In this document: piece by piece, positions 49,300 through 57,128 of the stretch
How the letters are laid out: each line of letters opens with the position of its first letter
Position numbering within the stretch: position 1 is the first letter of the stretch
Notes under the pieces: model-generated
What the model saw: only the letters and a program-made list of their open reading frames with translations
Database searches by the model: none
Told to the model about the DNA's origin: nothing
Made by a program: the position numbers and the translations under genes
Assembly (NCBI RefSeq): GCF_000975095.1
Contig: NZ_BBRD01000001.1
Span: 2,189,467 to 2,253,466, forward strand
From: Demequina aestuarii
GTDB lineage: Bacteria > Actinomycetota > Actinomycetes > Actinomycetales > Demequinaceae
Length of the DNA: 64,000 nt
Direction: 5' to 3'

Positions 49300-49782
49300 G
49301 TGACTGAGACGACCGGCACCTGGCTCACCCAGGAGGCATACGACCGCCTGCAGACCGAGTACGACCACCTCGTGACCGAAGGCCGCTCGGCCATCGCCGC
49401 GGAGATCGACGAGCGCCGCCAAGAGGGCGACCTCAAGGAGAACGGCGGCTACCACGCGGCACGCGAGGAGCAGGCCAAGCAGGAGGCGCGCATCGAGCAG
49501 CTCCGCCACATTCTGCAGACCGCGACCGTGGGCGAATCCTCCACCGCTGCCGAAGTCTCGTCCGGCACGGTCGTGACCGCCGAGGTCGGCGGCAATGAGA
49601 TGAAGTTCCTCGTCGGTTCGCGAGAGGTCGCAGGCGGCACGGACATCCAGGTGTTCAGCGCGCAGTCGCCGCTGGGCGAGTCGCTGATGGGGCTGGCCCC
49701 CGGCGACGAGACCACCTATCAAGCCCCCAACGGCAACGAGATCGCCGTCAAGGTGATCGCCGTGGAGCCCTTCGCCGGCTAG
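49300..49782 (+). CDS. greA: Transcription elongation factor GreA
   Basis: A 160-residue GreA that rescues backtracked RNA polymerase by stimulating transcript cleavage. The N-terminal coiled coil (about residues 12-75) carries the tip segment RRQEGDLKENGGYHAAREEQ, with the Asp and Glu that position the catalytic metal. The C-terminal domain ends EIAVKVIAVEPFAG. The GTG start at 49300 has AAGGAGG with five-base spacing; the frame extends upstream to 49258 but without support. It converges on rlmC. Confidence 0.96.
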   Translation: MTETTGTWLTQEAYDRLQTEYDHLVTEGRSAIAAEIDERRQEGDLKENGGYHAAREEQAKQEARIEQLRHILQTATVGESSTAAEVSSGTVVTAEVGGNEMKFLVGSREVAGGTDIQVFSAQSPLGESLMGLAPGDETTYQAPNGNEIAVKVIAVEPFAG

Positions 49783-49826
49783 CTGCCCCGCCGCACCCCC
49801 TCCCTCCGCCGCCTGAGCGCGCTATC

Positions 49827-49882
49827 GGGCGATGAGTGTCGCTCTCAGGGCGGATGTGAATCCTGGCGGGCACTCAGTGTCG
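49827..49882 (-). repeat. Dispersed intergenic repeat, copy 2 (two half-units, 41-bp period)
   Basis: On the minus strand, CGACACTGAGTGCCCGCCAG starts at 49882 and CGACACTCATCGCCC starts at 49841, exactly 41 bp apart as in copy 1 (15384/15425). The first half-unit supplies the last codon and stop of rlmC. The intervening bases differ between copies. Confidence 0.7.
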
Positions 49883-51073
49883 TGCCAGCACCACCGCCAC
49901 CTCACCGTGGGTCGTGTGCGGAAACATGTCGAACAGGCGCGCCTCGCGGGCGACGAACGACGGCATCCAGGCCACGTCCCTCGCAAGCGTGTCGGGGTTG
50001 CAGCTCGAGTAGATCACCGTCGATGCACCCGAACCGTCGAGCCAGCGCGACAGCTCCTCGCCCAAGCCTCGCCTCGGTGGGTTGACGACGACCGCCTGGG
50101 CCGCATCGGCCTGCCGGACGGCCCACGCGACGGCGTCATCGGTCACGAAGGAGACGTGCTCCATCGCCGTGTCGCCGGCCGCGAGGCGGTCGTCACGAGT
50201 GCGCCGAGCCGAGGCCACTGCCTGCGCACTCGCCTCCACCCCCGTGACTGGCCTGCCAGACGCTGCAGTGTGGAGGGCGAAGCCGCCCACGCCGCAGTAG
50301 AGGTCCCACAGATGCGCGGGCGCCGCCTCATCGATCCACGCGGCCGCCTGCCGGTACAGCGATGCGGCCACGTCGGTATTGGTCTGGAAGAAGCTCTGCG
50401 GGCGCACGTGGAGGTCGAAGCCGTTGACGGTCATCGTGAGTGTGTCACGGTCGGTCAGTACCGTCTCCCTCTCGCCCTCGAGAATCGCCTTGTGCTCCGA
50501 CTGCACATTCACCGAGGCCACCGACAGCTGCGGCAGCTGTGCCACGAGCCATGGCAGGTGCTTGCGGATGCGCGAGAGCGCCTCGGTGGACCGCAGCACC
50601 CAGCGCACCATGAGGTCACCGTCGGGCGCAAGCGTCACGAGCACGTGCTTGAGTTCGCCGCGCCGATGCGGCACCGAGTACGGCTCGAGTCGCGCGCGCG
50701 TCACGAAGGCGGCGAGGTGCGGGAAGGCCGCTGCCAGGGCGGGCGGGTACAGCGGGCACTCGCGCAGATCCTGGCCCTCGCCGTGAGCATCGAGAATGCC
50801 GATCGTCGGAGCATCGACCGTGCCGGCGACCACCATCTTCGCCTTGGTCCGGAAGGCCGTAGGGCGGCTCTCGACGCCAGGCAGCCACCTCAGGTCCGGC
50901 GCCAGCGGCTCCAGGAGGGCTGCCACCCGCGCCCGTTTGTGAGCGACCTGCTGGTGGTACGGCGTCTCGATGATGGTGCACGAGCCGCACCGCCTCGAGT
51001 CGTAGTACTCGCAGTGCAGCGATCCGTCCTCGAGCACCACCCCATGACGGGATCCGCCACGGATGGTGGCCAC
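49874..51073 (-). CDS. rlmC: 23S rRNA (uracil-5)-methyltransferase, RlmC/RumB type
   Basis: A 399-residue SAM-dependent m5U methyltransferase. N-terminal Fe-S cysteines are C21, C29 and C32 (LHCEYYDSRRCGSC) plus the one in LRECPLYPPA near residue 105. There is no TRAM domain, which points to RlmC over RlmD. SAM site LWDLYCGVGGFALH; catalytic Cys in VIYSSCNPDTLARD; proton acceptor Glu near the end (THGEVAVV). The GTG start at 51073 begins two bases after the stop of the upstream membrane protein. Target position (U747 in E. coli) is inferred from the family. Its stop lies within an intergenic repeat. Confidence 0.9.
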   Translation of the reverse strand: MATIRGGSRHGVVLEDGSLHCEYYDSRRCGSCTIIETPYHQQVAHKRARVAALLEPLAPDLRWLPGVESRPTAFRTKAKMVVAGTVDAPTIGILDAHGEGQDLRECPLYPPALAAAFPHLAAFVTRARLEPYSVPHRRGELKHVLVTLAPDGDLMVRWVLRSTEALSRIRKHLPWLVAQLPQLSVASVNVQSEHKAILEGERETVLTDRDTLTMTVNGFDLHVRPQSFFQTNTDVAASLYRQAAAWIDEAAPAHLWDLYCGVGGFALHTAASGRPVTGVEASAQAVASARRTRDDRLAAGDTAMEHVSFVTDDAVAWAVRQADAAQAVVVNPPRRGLGEELSRWLDGSGASTVIYSSCNPDTLARDVAWMPSFVAREARLFDMFPHTTHGEVAVVLARH

Positions 51074-51075
51074 GG

Positions 51076-52416
51076 TCAGCGCTCGGGCGAGTCTGATCCT
51101 CGCGTGGGGATCTGCTCGCTGTGAGGCTCGACCTCTGACGCTCCCCGCTCGCGAGACGGGGCGGCGTCGGCACGGTCGGCGACGGCGTCGCGACTCACAT
51201 GGAGCTCTCCCGTGCGCGTCATCGCGCCGCGGGCTCGCCGGACCGCGTCCTTCGAGCGCTCCGCGAAGACGGGGATCTGCGAGGTGATGGGAGGTCTGTC
51301 GTCGTCGGAGAAGTCGGCATCGCGTCGCAGTCCCCTCTTGAACGCGTACAGGGTCGCGACGACAGGCACGGCGATGACGGCTCCGATGAGGCCGAGCGTG
51401 AGCGTGCCGGCCGAGATGGTGAGCAGCACCGCGAGCGGGTGGATGGATGCCGCCTTGCCGAACAGCCACGGGTAGAGCACATTGCCCTCGATCTGCTGCA
51501 CCAGGAGCACAAAGAACAGCATCCACAATGCCGTGCTCCAGCCGCCGTCCACCAGTGCCACCAGCGAGGCGACGATGCCAGACAAGGTCGCACCGATCAG
51601 CGGGATGAACGAGAACAGGAACACGAGGATCGCGATCGGCACCGCGAGCGGCACACCGAGGAGCCACGCCGCCGCACCGATTCCCACGGCGTCGATGAAC
51701 GCCACGAACACGGTGGTCTGCGTGTACCGGCGGAGGGTGATCCACGAGTGAAGACCGGCCTTCTCGACACGGTCGACGGCCGCATCGGGAACCAGGCCCG
51801 CGGTCCAGTGCCAGATCTGGCGTCCGTCGCGCATGAAGAAGAACAGCGCCACGAGGGCGATCACGATGCCGGCGAACACCGTGCCGATCGCAGAGCCCAC
51901 GGACAGCGCACCCGAGGCGAGCCCCTGGGCGTTGTCCTCGAAGAAGGACTGCAGGTTGCCCACGACCTCGTCGACCTGAGCCTGATCGAGGCTGATGGGC
52001 CCGGTCACCAGCCAGTCGACGAACGTGTCGAAGCCCTCCACGGTGGCATCGCGGAGATCGTCGTACTCGGACATGAATGCTGCGGAGGCGACGGTTCCCA
52101 GTCCTGCCACGATCAGAATGAGGATGACGATCGCGATCAGGGAGCCGAGCGCCCGCGGGAACTTGATGCGCTCCATCAGGGTGACCAGGCGCTCGAGCGG
52201 GGCGGCGATGATCAGCGCGATGACGAGCGGCACGAACAGCGCGGTCAGGCTCGTGAAGGCCCAGACGCCCGCGATGACGATGATGCCCACCACGACGATG
52301 CGCCAGGCCCACGCGCCGGCGACGCGCAACGACAGCGGCACCTTGTCAAGCACCGAGGCTTCGCTCGTGTAGAGCACGCTCGACTTCGGTCGCTTCTCGG
52401 GCTGGTTCTCAGGCAT
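51076..52416 (-). CDS. AI-2E family membrane transporter
   Basis: A 446-residue AI-2E_transport-family protein. About seven to eight helices: a pair at residues 30-70 (IVVVGIIVIAGVWAFTSL), one after ERIKFPRALGS, and the typical VFIAFIDAVGIGAAAWLLGVPLAVP-like central helices (FVAFIDAVGIGAAAWLLG), QQIEGNVLYPWLFGKAASIHP and HPLAVLLTISAGTLTLGLIG. A soluble, charged C-terminal tail of about 90 residues follows. The family is named for TqsA but members also include sodium/proton antiporters; substrate unknown. Overlap-like spacing (2 bp) couples it to rlmC. Divergent from msrA. Confidence 0.9.
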   Translation of the reverse strand: MPENQPEKRPKSSVLYTSEASVLDKVPLSLRVAGAWAWRIVVVGIIVIAGVWAFTSLTALFVPLVIALIIAAPLERLVTLMERIKFPRALGSLIAIVILILIVAGLGTVASAAFMSEYDDLRDATVEGFDTFVDWLVTGPISLDQAQVDEVVGNLQSFFEDNAQGLASGALSVGSAIGTVFAGIVIALVALFFFMRDGRQIWHWTAGLVPDAAVDRVEKAGLHSWITLRRYTQTTVFVAFIDAVGIGAAAWLLGVPLAVPIAILVFLFSFIPLIGATLSGIVASLVALVDGGWSTALWMLFFVLLVQQIEGNVLYPWLFGKAASIHPLAVLLTISAGTLTLGLIGAVIAVPVVATLYAFKRGLRRDADFSDDDRPPITSQIPVFAERSKDAVRRARGAMTRTGELHVSRDAVADRADAAPSRERGASEVEPHSEQIPTRGSDSPER

Positions 52417-52498
52417 GATGCGAGCCTAGCCTGCGTGTCGGACGCGCACGGAACATGCGGGTCTCGGCCAGCGTTCACTGCTCGGAGAGGAGCCACCA

Positions 52499-53149
52499 AT
52501 GTTTGGACACACGAAGACCAGCATGATCAGCAAGGACGAGGCGCTGCCCGGCCGCGACGAGCCCGTCGAGGTGACGAACCGCCACGTCGTCCTCGACACC
52601 CCGCTCACCGGGCCGTGGCCGGAGGGCCATGAGGTGATCTACGTCGCGATGGGGTGCTTCTGGGGCACCGAGCGCGTGTTCTGGCAGATTCCCGGCGTGT
52701 ACTCGACCGCAGCTGGCTACATGGGTGGATGGACGCCGAACCCCACGTACGACGAGACCTGTACGGCGCGCACCGGCCATGCCGAGGCGGTCCAGGTGGT
52801 CTACGACCCGACGGCCGTCACCCTCGACGAGCTGTTCGCCGGGTTCTGGGAGAACCACGACCCGACGACGCTCAATCGCCAGGGCAACGACGTGGGCACC
52901 CAATACCGCAGCGCGATCTTCGCCACGACGGACGCGCAGCTTGCGGCCGCCGAGGCCTCGCGTGATCGCTACGCGGCGCAGCTGCGGGACAAGGGCTATG
53001 GCGAGGTCACCACTCAGATCGCGCGGGACCACGACGCCGGGGACGGGGTGTTCTACTACGCCGAGGACTACCACCAGGGGTACCTGCACAAGAACCCGGG
53101 TGGATACTGCAACCACGGTTTCTGCCAGGTCGGGTACTCCCCCGCCTGA
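52499..53149 (+). CDS. msrA: Peptide methionine-S-sulfoxide reductase
   Basis: A 216-residue MsrA that repairs oxidised methionine. The catalytic Cys is in VAMGCFWGTERVFW (near residue 53); GYMGGWTPNPTYDETCTART and HAEAVQVVYDP follow. WENHDPTTLNRQGNDVGTQYRSAIF is the substrate-binding core. Two C-terminal Cys (GGYCNHGFCQVGY) are the recycling residues, so it is the three-cysteine thioredoxin-dependent form. GGAGAGGAG precedes ATG 52499. A perfect hairpin terminator follows. Confidence 0.96.
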   Translation: MFGHTKTSMISKDEALPGRDEPVEVTNRHVVLDTPLTGPWPEGHEVIYVAMGCFWGTERVFWQIPGVYSTAAGYMGGWTPNPTYDETCTARTGHAEAVQVVYDPTAVTLDELFAGFWENHDPTTLNRQGNDVGTQYRSAIFATTDAQLAAAEASRDRYAAQLRDKGYGEVTTQIARDHDAGDGVFYYAEDYHQGYLHKNPGGYCNHGFCQVGYSPA

Positions 53150-53165
53150 CACCCACAGCACCGCG

Positions 53166-53202
53166 AGCGGCCGATGCGCGGGTCACCCGCGCATCGGCCG
53201 CT
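53166..53202. terminator. Perfect 18-bp-stem terminator with paired GCATCGGC octamers
   Basis: AGCGGCCGATGCGCGGGT and its exact reverse complement ACCCGCGCATCGGCCGCT are separated by one base. It lies between convergent msrA and the PIN-like gene. The inner 14 bases of the arm match those of the terminator at 45191. Confidence 0.85.
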
Positions 53203-53213
53203 TCAAGACGCGA

Positions 53214-53759
53214 CTAAGCCGAGCGGACCCAGACGAGGTAGCCCGTGCGAGTGCGAGCGAACGTCTCTCGACAACGACCTTGGGCGCGAAGCTCCGCGAC
53301 CATCGCCCAACCATCGCCTTCAGACATCACTCCGCTTTGCACGGCGTGTTTCAAAAGCATCCAAGACGTCACAACCTGGATCCCGTCTGCCTCGGCGATC
53401 CTCCGGGCTTCTGTATCGTCCGTAACGAAGAAACTACCCGGCTCCTCCCGGCAAATGATGGCGATGCTCTCGGACTCTCCCAAGTGGGCGGTAGCGGGAT
53501 CCCCAGGCCGAAGCAGCCGCTGCTGTACCGCGAGCACGTCAATCCTCGTCGCCTGCGTGGACGGATACCGGCCCTCGCCCAAGAAGCCGGGAGCGCTTTC
53601 GAGGTCGGCGAGGCCCGCCACTCGCGACGATGCGGCGCACTCGGAGGCAACCGATGCGACCCAGGTCCCGCGACCGTTGAGGATCCTCTCAAGCGTGCTC
53701 AACTGTCCTGCCAAGGCGAAGTTTATTAGGACAGTATTGTCCGCGAAGAACAGTCGCAC
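53214..53759 (-). CDS. PIN-like nuclease-fold protein, putative toxin
   Basis: A 181-residue protein beginning MRLFFADNTVLINFALAG, with an early Asp-Asn pair typical of PIN-like domains. ESESIAIICREEPGSFFVTDDTEARRIAE (about residues 95-123) supplies the further acidic residues; the DD in VTDDTEAR is the usual last metal-ligand position. It follows the XRE-peptidase gene by 12 bp on the same strand. PIN-like proteins in such pairs are RNases held in check by the partner. The start is GTG 53759; no strong ribosome-binding site. GC content is visibly lower than the surroundings. Confidence 0.75.
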   Translation of the reverse strand: MRLFFADNTVLINFALAGQLSTLERILNGRGTWVASVASECAASSRVAGLADLESAPGFLGEGRYPSTQATRIDVLAVQQRLLRPGDPATAHLGESESIAIICREEPGSFFVTDDTEARRIAEADGIQVVTSWMLLKHAVQSGVMSEGDGWAMVAELRAQGRCRETFARTRTGYLVWVRSA

Positions 53760-53771
53760 AGAAAGACCGGT

Positions 53772-54860
53772 CTACCCGCTGAGAGCCGCGCTAAGGTCCG
53801 CCTGGCGCAGAGCAGTCGGAACCGGCGCCTCAACTTCAAGAGACTCAGCGTCGACATCCAGCATCCAAGCGAGGGTTCCGCGTCCTATTGCACCACGAGC
53901 GATTCGTTCTAAGTGCATTTGCTCGAGATCGCGGGGAAAGCGGCGTTGCGCAGCCTGCTCCATGCGACCCGTAATCAGGTCAAGGCTTGTCTCATCGACC
54001 GCCTGGTTCCAGTGCCTCCGCAAGAAAGCTTGAGTCGTCAAGCCGAGCGCTTTGCGAAGAGACACTGGCGCGTCGACGTGCAGAGCGTCGAGGCGGTTGA
54101 TCAGCGCCTGAGTCGAGACGCCCCAGGACCAAAGTCGCTCCGCGACCTCTGATAGTGGTCGATCCCAATCGCGGCCAGCAATGTCGTCGCGGGGCAAGAG
54201 TATCTCGGCAGCGAACTGATTTGCCGCTGCCTCGTCTGCGACCCCATCCGCGGATGAGAGGTCACCACGATAGATATGCCCGAGCTCGTGAGCCAGACAC
54301 CAGTTCTCATAGAACCAGTTTCCGGAAGCAGGTACGACGATTGTCGTTCGATGACCGATGCGGAGGCTATACGAATGCTTGATCTCGGCGATTCGCACAA
54401 CATCGATTGCGAGTTGTTCCTCAATGCGCTCGATGAAGTCCCGGACAAAACCGTCGCCAAGAACACTCAACACGTCTGCCGGCGACGAGGTTCCATCCGG
54501 CGTCTCACGAAGGTCGACCAGAGATTTGCCGTAAGCCTGCCGGTATGCCAACTCGATGTGATTAAGAACATCCAAGTCCGCAGTTAGGCCCGGTAGCGAC
54601 CTTCGTCCAGTCTCGCGGTCATACTCATGACGGGCAGCGGCAACCACAGTTACGGGCTCGTCGGTACCCGTGATCAGCCAGTAGGTAGGAACCTGCAAAG
54701 TCTCCGCAAGCAACGCGAGTTCAGCGCTGGAGAAAGCGCGGGATCCACTGAGCGCTCGTGAGAACGAATCAGTTGACATGCCGACCGCTCCAGCGACTTC
54801 GTAATGCTTGCGATCGCCCAGGGACTCGCGCACGCGTCGCCCAATATCTACGTTGGACAT
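53772..54860 (-). CDS. XRE-HTH / ImmA-IrrE zinc peptidase fusion, putative antitoxin-regulator
   Basis: A 362-residue protein. Residues about 5-65 form a helix-turn-helix domain (VAGAVGMSTDSFSRALSGSR). Residues about 140-260 form an M78 metallopeptidase domain with HELGH at 191-195 and the third-ligand helix DEAAANQFAAEILLP at about 209-223. Proteins of this architecture either derepress mobile elements by cleaving regulators or serve as antitoxins in two-gene modules. The palindrome at 54879 upstream suggests self-repression. No ribosome-binding site: the ATG is probably leaderless. Sampled GC at 54361-54420 is 31 of 60, against about 69% around it. Confidence 0.85.
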   Translation of the reverse strand: MSNVDIGRRVRESLGDRKHYEVAGAVGMSTDSFSRALSGSRAFSSAELALLAETLQVPTYWLITGTDEPVTVVAAARHEYDRETGRRSLPGLTADLDVLNHIELAYRQAYGKSLVDLRETPDGTSSPADVLSVLGDGFVRDFIERIEEQLAIDVVRIAEIKHSYSLRIGHRTTIVVPASGNWFYENWCLAHELGHIYRGDLSSADGVADEAAANQFAAEILLPRDDIAGRDWDRPLSEVAERLWSWGVSTQALINRLDALHVDAPVSLRKALGLTTQAFLRRHWNQAVDETSLDLITGRMEQAAQRRFPRDLEQMHLERIARGAIGRGTLAWMLDVDAESLEVEAPVPTALRQADLSAALSG

Positions 54861-54878
54861 GCTCCGAAACTAGCACAG

Positions 54879-54895
54879 GTTGGGAATTTCCCAAC
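54879..54895. promoter_or_regulatory. Palindromic operator of the XRE-peptidase gene
   Basis: GTTGGGAATTTCCCAAC has perfect 8-bp arms around one central base, 18 bp upstream of ATG 54860. On the minus strand TTGGGA within it could serve as -35, with TAGTTT as -10 after 16 bases, ending six bases before the ATG. A dimeric HTH protein binding here would repress its own operon. Confidence 0.75.
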
Positions 54896-54912
54896 GAACG
54901 CCATACTGCAAC

Positions 54913-55899
54913 TCAGGCGAACAGCGACCGCACGAACTCCAGCTGCCTCGTGGTCTGGTGCGCCTGGCCGCCCTCGTGCCCGTTGTAGGGGTAGACGACC
55001 ATCTCTTTGCGCACGTCCGGCGCGGAGCGGTCGCCATACCAGTTGAAGGCCGCGTACCCGGTGGACGGCGGGCACACCATGTCCATCAGCGCGACGGACA
55101 TCAGCGTGGGCGCCGTCGCACGCTTCGCGTGGTTCACGCCGTCGAAGTACGAGAGCACGTCGAGCGTGCGCTCGCGTTCCCCGCGGAAGATCGACAGGTA
55201 CTTCACGACCTCTCCGTAGGGGAACTCGTTCGTCAGCTCGAGTGAACGCTCGAAGTGGCAGAGGAACGGCACGTCGGCCACGACGCCGGCCAGGTCGGGC
55301 ACCAGGCCCGCGACCGCGAGAGCGATGCCGCCGCCCTGGGATCCGCCCACGAACGCCACCTGATCGGCATCCACGCCTGGCAGGCTCCGAGCGGCCTCGA
55401 CGGCACGCACCGCGTCGGTGAAGACCCGGCGGTAGTAGTAGTCGAAGGGGTCGGTGATGCCACGCGTCATGAAGCCGGGCGTCGACGGCATCGAGCCCAC
55501 CGGGTCGGCGGTGTCGCCTCCGTTGCCCCAGCCTGCGCCCTGGCCTCGCGTATCCATGTAGAAGTGCGCGTAGCCAGCGGCGGCCCACATGGTGCGCTCG
55601 ATTGGAAGCCCGCGCCCGCCGCCATAGCCGTTGACCTCGACCACGCACGGCAGCGGCCCGTCGACGCCCGCGGGGCGCGCGTACCAGGCCTTGATGGGGT
55701 GACCACCAAAGCCGGGGAACGTGGCGTCCTGGATCTCGACCCCCGCGAGCGTGATGGGGGCTGGCGCCAGCGCGACGGTGATGTCGCGCTCACGCGTCCG
55801 TTCCAGGGTCTCGCCCCAGAACGCGTCGAAGCCGGCAGGCTCACGAATCTCGGGCCGATACGACTCGAGTTCATGCTCGGGCAGGTCGAACAGTGCCAT
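54913..55899 (-). CDS. Acetylxylan esterase / cephalosporin-C deacetylase family (AXE1)
   Basis: A 328-residue alpha/beta hydrolase of the CE7 acetyl esterase family. MALFDLPEHELESYRPEIRE and DFxxFW-like GFDAFWGETL mark the N-terminus. RGQGAGWGN is the CE7 RGQ motif. The nucleophile Ser is in VGGSQGGGIAL (near residue 182), the Asp in VALMDMVCPPST, and the His in NGHEGGQ near the end. These enzymes deacetylate short xylo-oligosaccharides in the cytoplasm; no signal peptide is present. GGAGGCGCG precedes ATG 55899. It fits the polysaccharide-use theme of the window. Confidence 0.92.
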   Translation of the reverse strand: MALFDLPEHELESYRPEIREPAGFDAFWGETLERTRERDITVALAPAPITLAGVEIQDATFPGFGGHPIKAWYARPAGVDGPLPCVVEVNGYGGGRGLPIERTMWAAAGYAHFYMDTRGQGAGWGNGGDTADPVGSMPSTPGFMTRGITDPFDYYYRRVFTDAVRAVEAARSLPGVDADQVAFVGGSQGGGIALAVAGLVPDLAGVVADVPFLCHFERSLELTNEFPYGEVVKYLSIFRGERERTLDVLSYFDGVNHAKRATAPTLMSVALMDMVCPPSTGYAAFNWYGDRSAPDVRKEMVVYPYNGHEGGQAHQTTRQLEFVRSLFA

Positions 55900-55979
55900 C
55901 GCGCCTCCATGCGCTGTCAGCGCCGCCCACGCGGCGTGGTCGGTCGTGTCCGCCGACCTCCGCCCGCGGACGCGTAGAA

Positions 55980-56792
55980 CTAGTCGCGTCCCTGCAGGAT
56001 CGCGATGATGCGCAGGAACTCGATGTACAGCCACACCAGCGTCAGGACGATGCCGAACGCGGCCTTCCAGTCGTAGTGCGCGGGTAGGCCGTTCTTGACA
56101 CCGTTCTCGACGAAGTCGAAGTCGCCGATGAGAGAGACGCAGGCGAGGATGACGGCGAACGCGCCGATCAGCACGCCCAGCGGGATGCCGAACACGTCGA
56201 TCTGAGTACGCAGACCCCACGCGGAGTCCGTGCCGCCGAAGATCATCATTCCCACGTTCACCAGCGAGAACGCGATGTAGGAGATCCCGCCGATCATCAG
56301 GAACTTCTGCAGCTTGGGCGTGTAGCGCACACGGCCGGAGTGGTAGAGCCACAGGCACACGGCGAAGGTGCAGGCGGTCGCGATGAGGGCCTGGAGGCCG
56401 GCGCCGGGTGCGTTGTAGTTGGTCTCGATGAAGGTCGTGATGCCGCCCAGGAAGTACCCCTCGACCGCGGCGTACGCGATGGCGAGCGCGGGGGGCGTGA
56501 CCTTCTTGAAGATGAGCACGAGGCTGAGGACGAAGCCGACGACTCCGGCGCCGATCGTGAGGCCGATGTTCGGGAACATGTAGCCGGGGATCGCGAGCAG
56601 GCCCGCGAGCACGACCATCCCGGCGGTCTTGGTGATCACGCCCTCGTAGCTCATGCGGCCGGTGTCGATGGGACCGGCGTCGGGCTGGTCGAACTGGTGC
56701 TGCAGATCGGAGGCCGAGACGGCCTTGCCGTTCTGGTGGTACGTCGCTCCAGGCTTGAATGCGCTGTTGGTGCTGAATGCGGGGCTGGCCAC
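55980..56792 (-). CDS. Bax inhibitor-1 / YccA-like membrane protein
   Basis: A 270-residue protein with seven helices of the actinobacterial YccA/BI-1 type (long, Asn/Gln-rich N-terminus followed by MSYEGVITKTAGMVVLAGLL). Helices continue to TLVWLYIEFLRIIAILQGRD, the standard end. Family members are putative calcium-leak channels or stress-related proteins; function here is unproven. GTG 56792 is chosen because GAGGAGG lies five bases ahead; an ATG at 56822 would add ten residues and bury that binding site. The gene follows the tRNA on the same strand. Confidence 0.88.
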   Translation of the reverse strand: MASPAFSTNSAFKPGATYHQNGKAVSASDLQHQFDQPDAGPIDTGRMSYEGVITKTAGMVVLAGLLAIPGYMFPNIGLTIGAGVVGFVLSLVLIFKKVTPPALAIAYAAVEGYFLGGITTFIETNYNAPGAGLQALIATACTFAVCLWLYHSGRVRYTPKLQKFLMIGGISYIAFSLVNVGMMIFGGTDSAWGLRTQIDVFGIPLGVLIGAFAVILACVSLIGDFDFVENGVKNGLPAHYDWKAAFGIVLTLVWLYIEFLRIIAILQGRD

Positions 56793-56869
56793 AAGGTCCT
56801 CCTCGATAGCGGTCTGCCTCATCTTAACGGCGCGGCATGACACCCTGGCATCGTCCGTGCGGACGAGCC

Positions 56870-56946
56870 TGGTGCCCCCGGCGGGAATCGAACCCGCACT
56901 GAACCGGGTTTAAGCCGGTTGCCTCTGCCGATTGGGCTACGGGGGC
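56870..56946 (-). tRNA. tRNA-Leu (anticodon UAA), short variable loop, CCA encoded
   Basis: The acceptor stem GCCCCCG pairs with CGGGGGC. The D arm is TAGCCCAATCGGCAGAGGCA, with a three-pair stem and a G18-G19 loop. The anticodon stem ACCGG/CCGGT encloses CTTAAAC, giving anticodon UAA. The variable loop is only TCAGT, and the T arm is GCGGG-TTCGATT-CCCGC. Discriminator A and CCA are encoded (56870-56873). The anticodon reads TTA, a leucine codon rare in this GC-rich genome. Leucine tRNAs normally carry a long variable arm; its absence is noted as a finding. Confidence 0.93.
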
Positions 56947-56982
56947 GTGGGACCAGTGTTCCGCATCTGCGTCTCCCCCTTC

Positions 56983-57085
56983 ACGACGAACCCATCCTGG
57001 GCTCGACACCCCGACGGCACGCCGCCCTTCGGCCAGATCTCGGGCGCGTCGCCGCCAAGAGGGGTTCGCAGCGCGAGGGGACCGC
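56983..57085. repeat. Approximately 100-bp imperfect palindrome, diverged copy 2
   Basis: It resembles 34290-34391 in the same order: CGAACCC...CTCGACACCCCGACGGC on the left (CGAACCACT...GCGACACCCCGTCGGC in copy 1), and AGAGGGGTTCGCAG on the right (GGAGTGGTTCGCAG in copy 1). Its own arms are more degraded. It lies in the 182-bp gap between the ppx stop and the tRNA gene, which holds no other gene. Confidence 0.5.
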
Positions 57086-57128
57086 AGTCTGGGCCGATGC
57101 GCGGGCCGGGTCAGCGGTGAGGTGCGGC

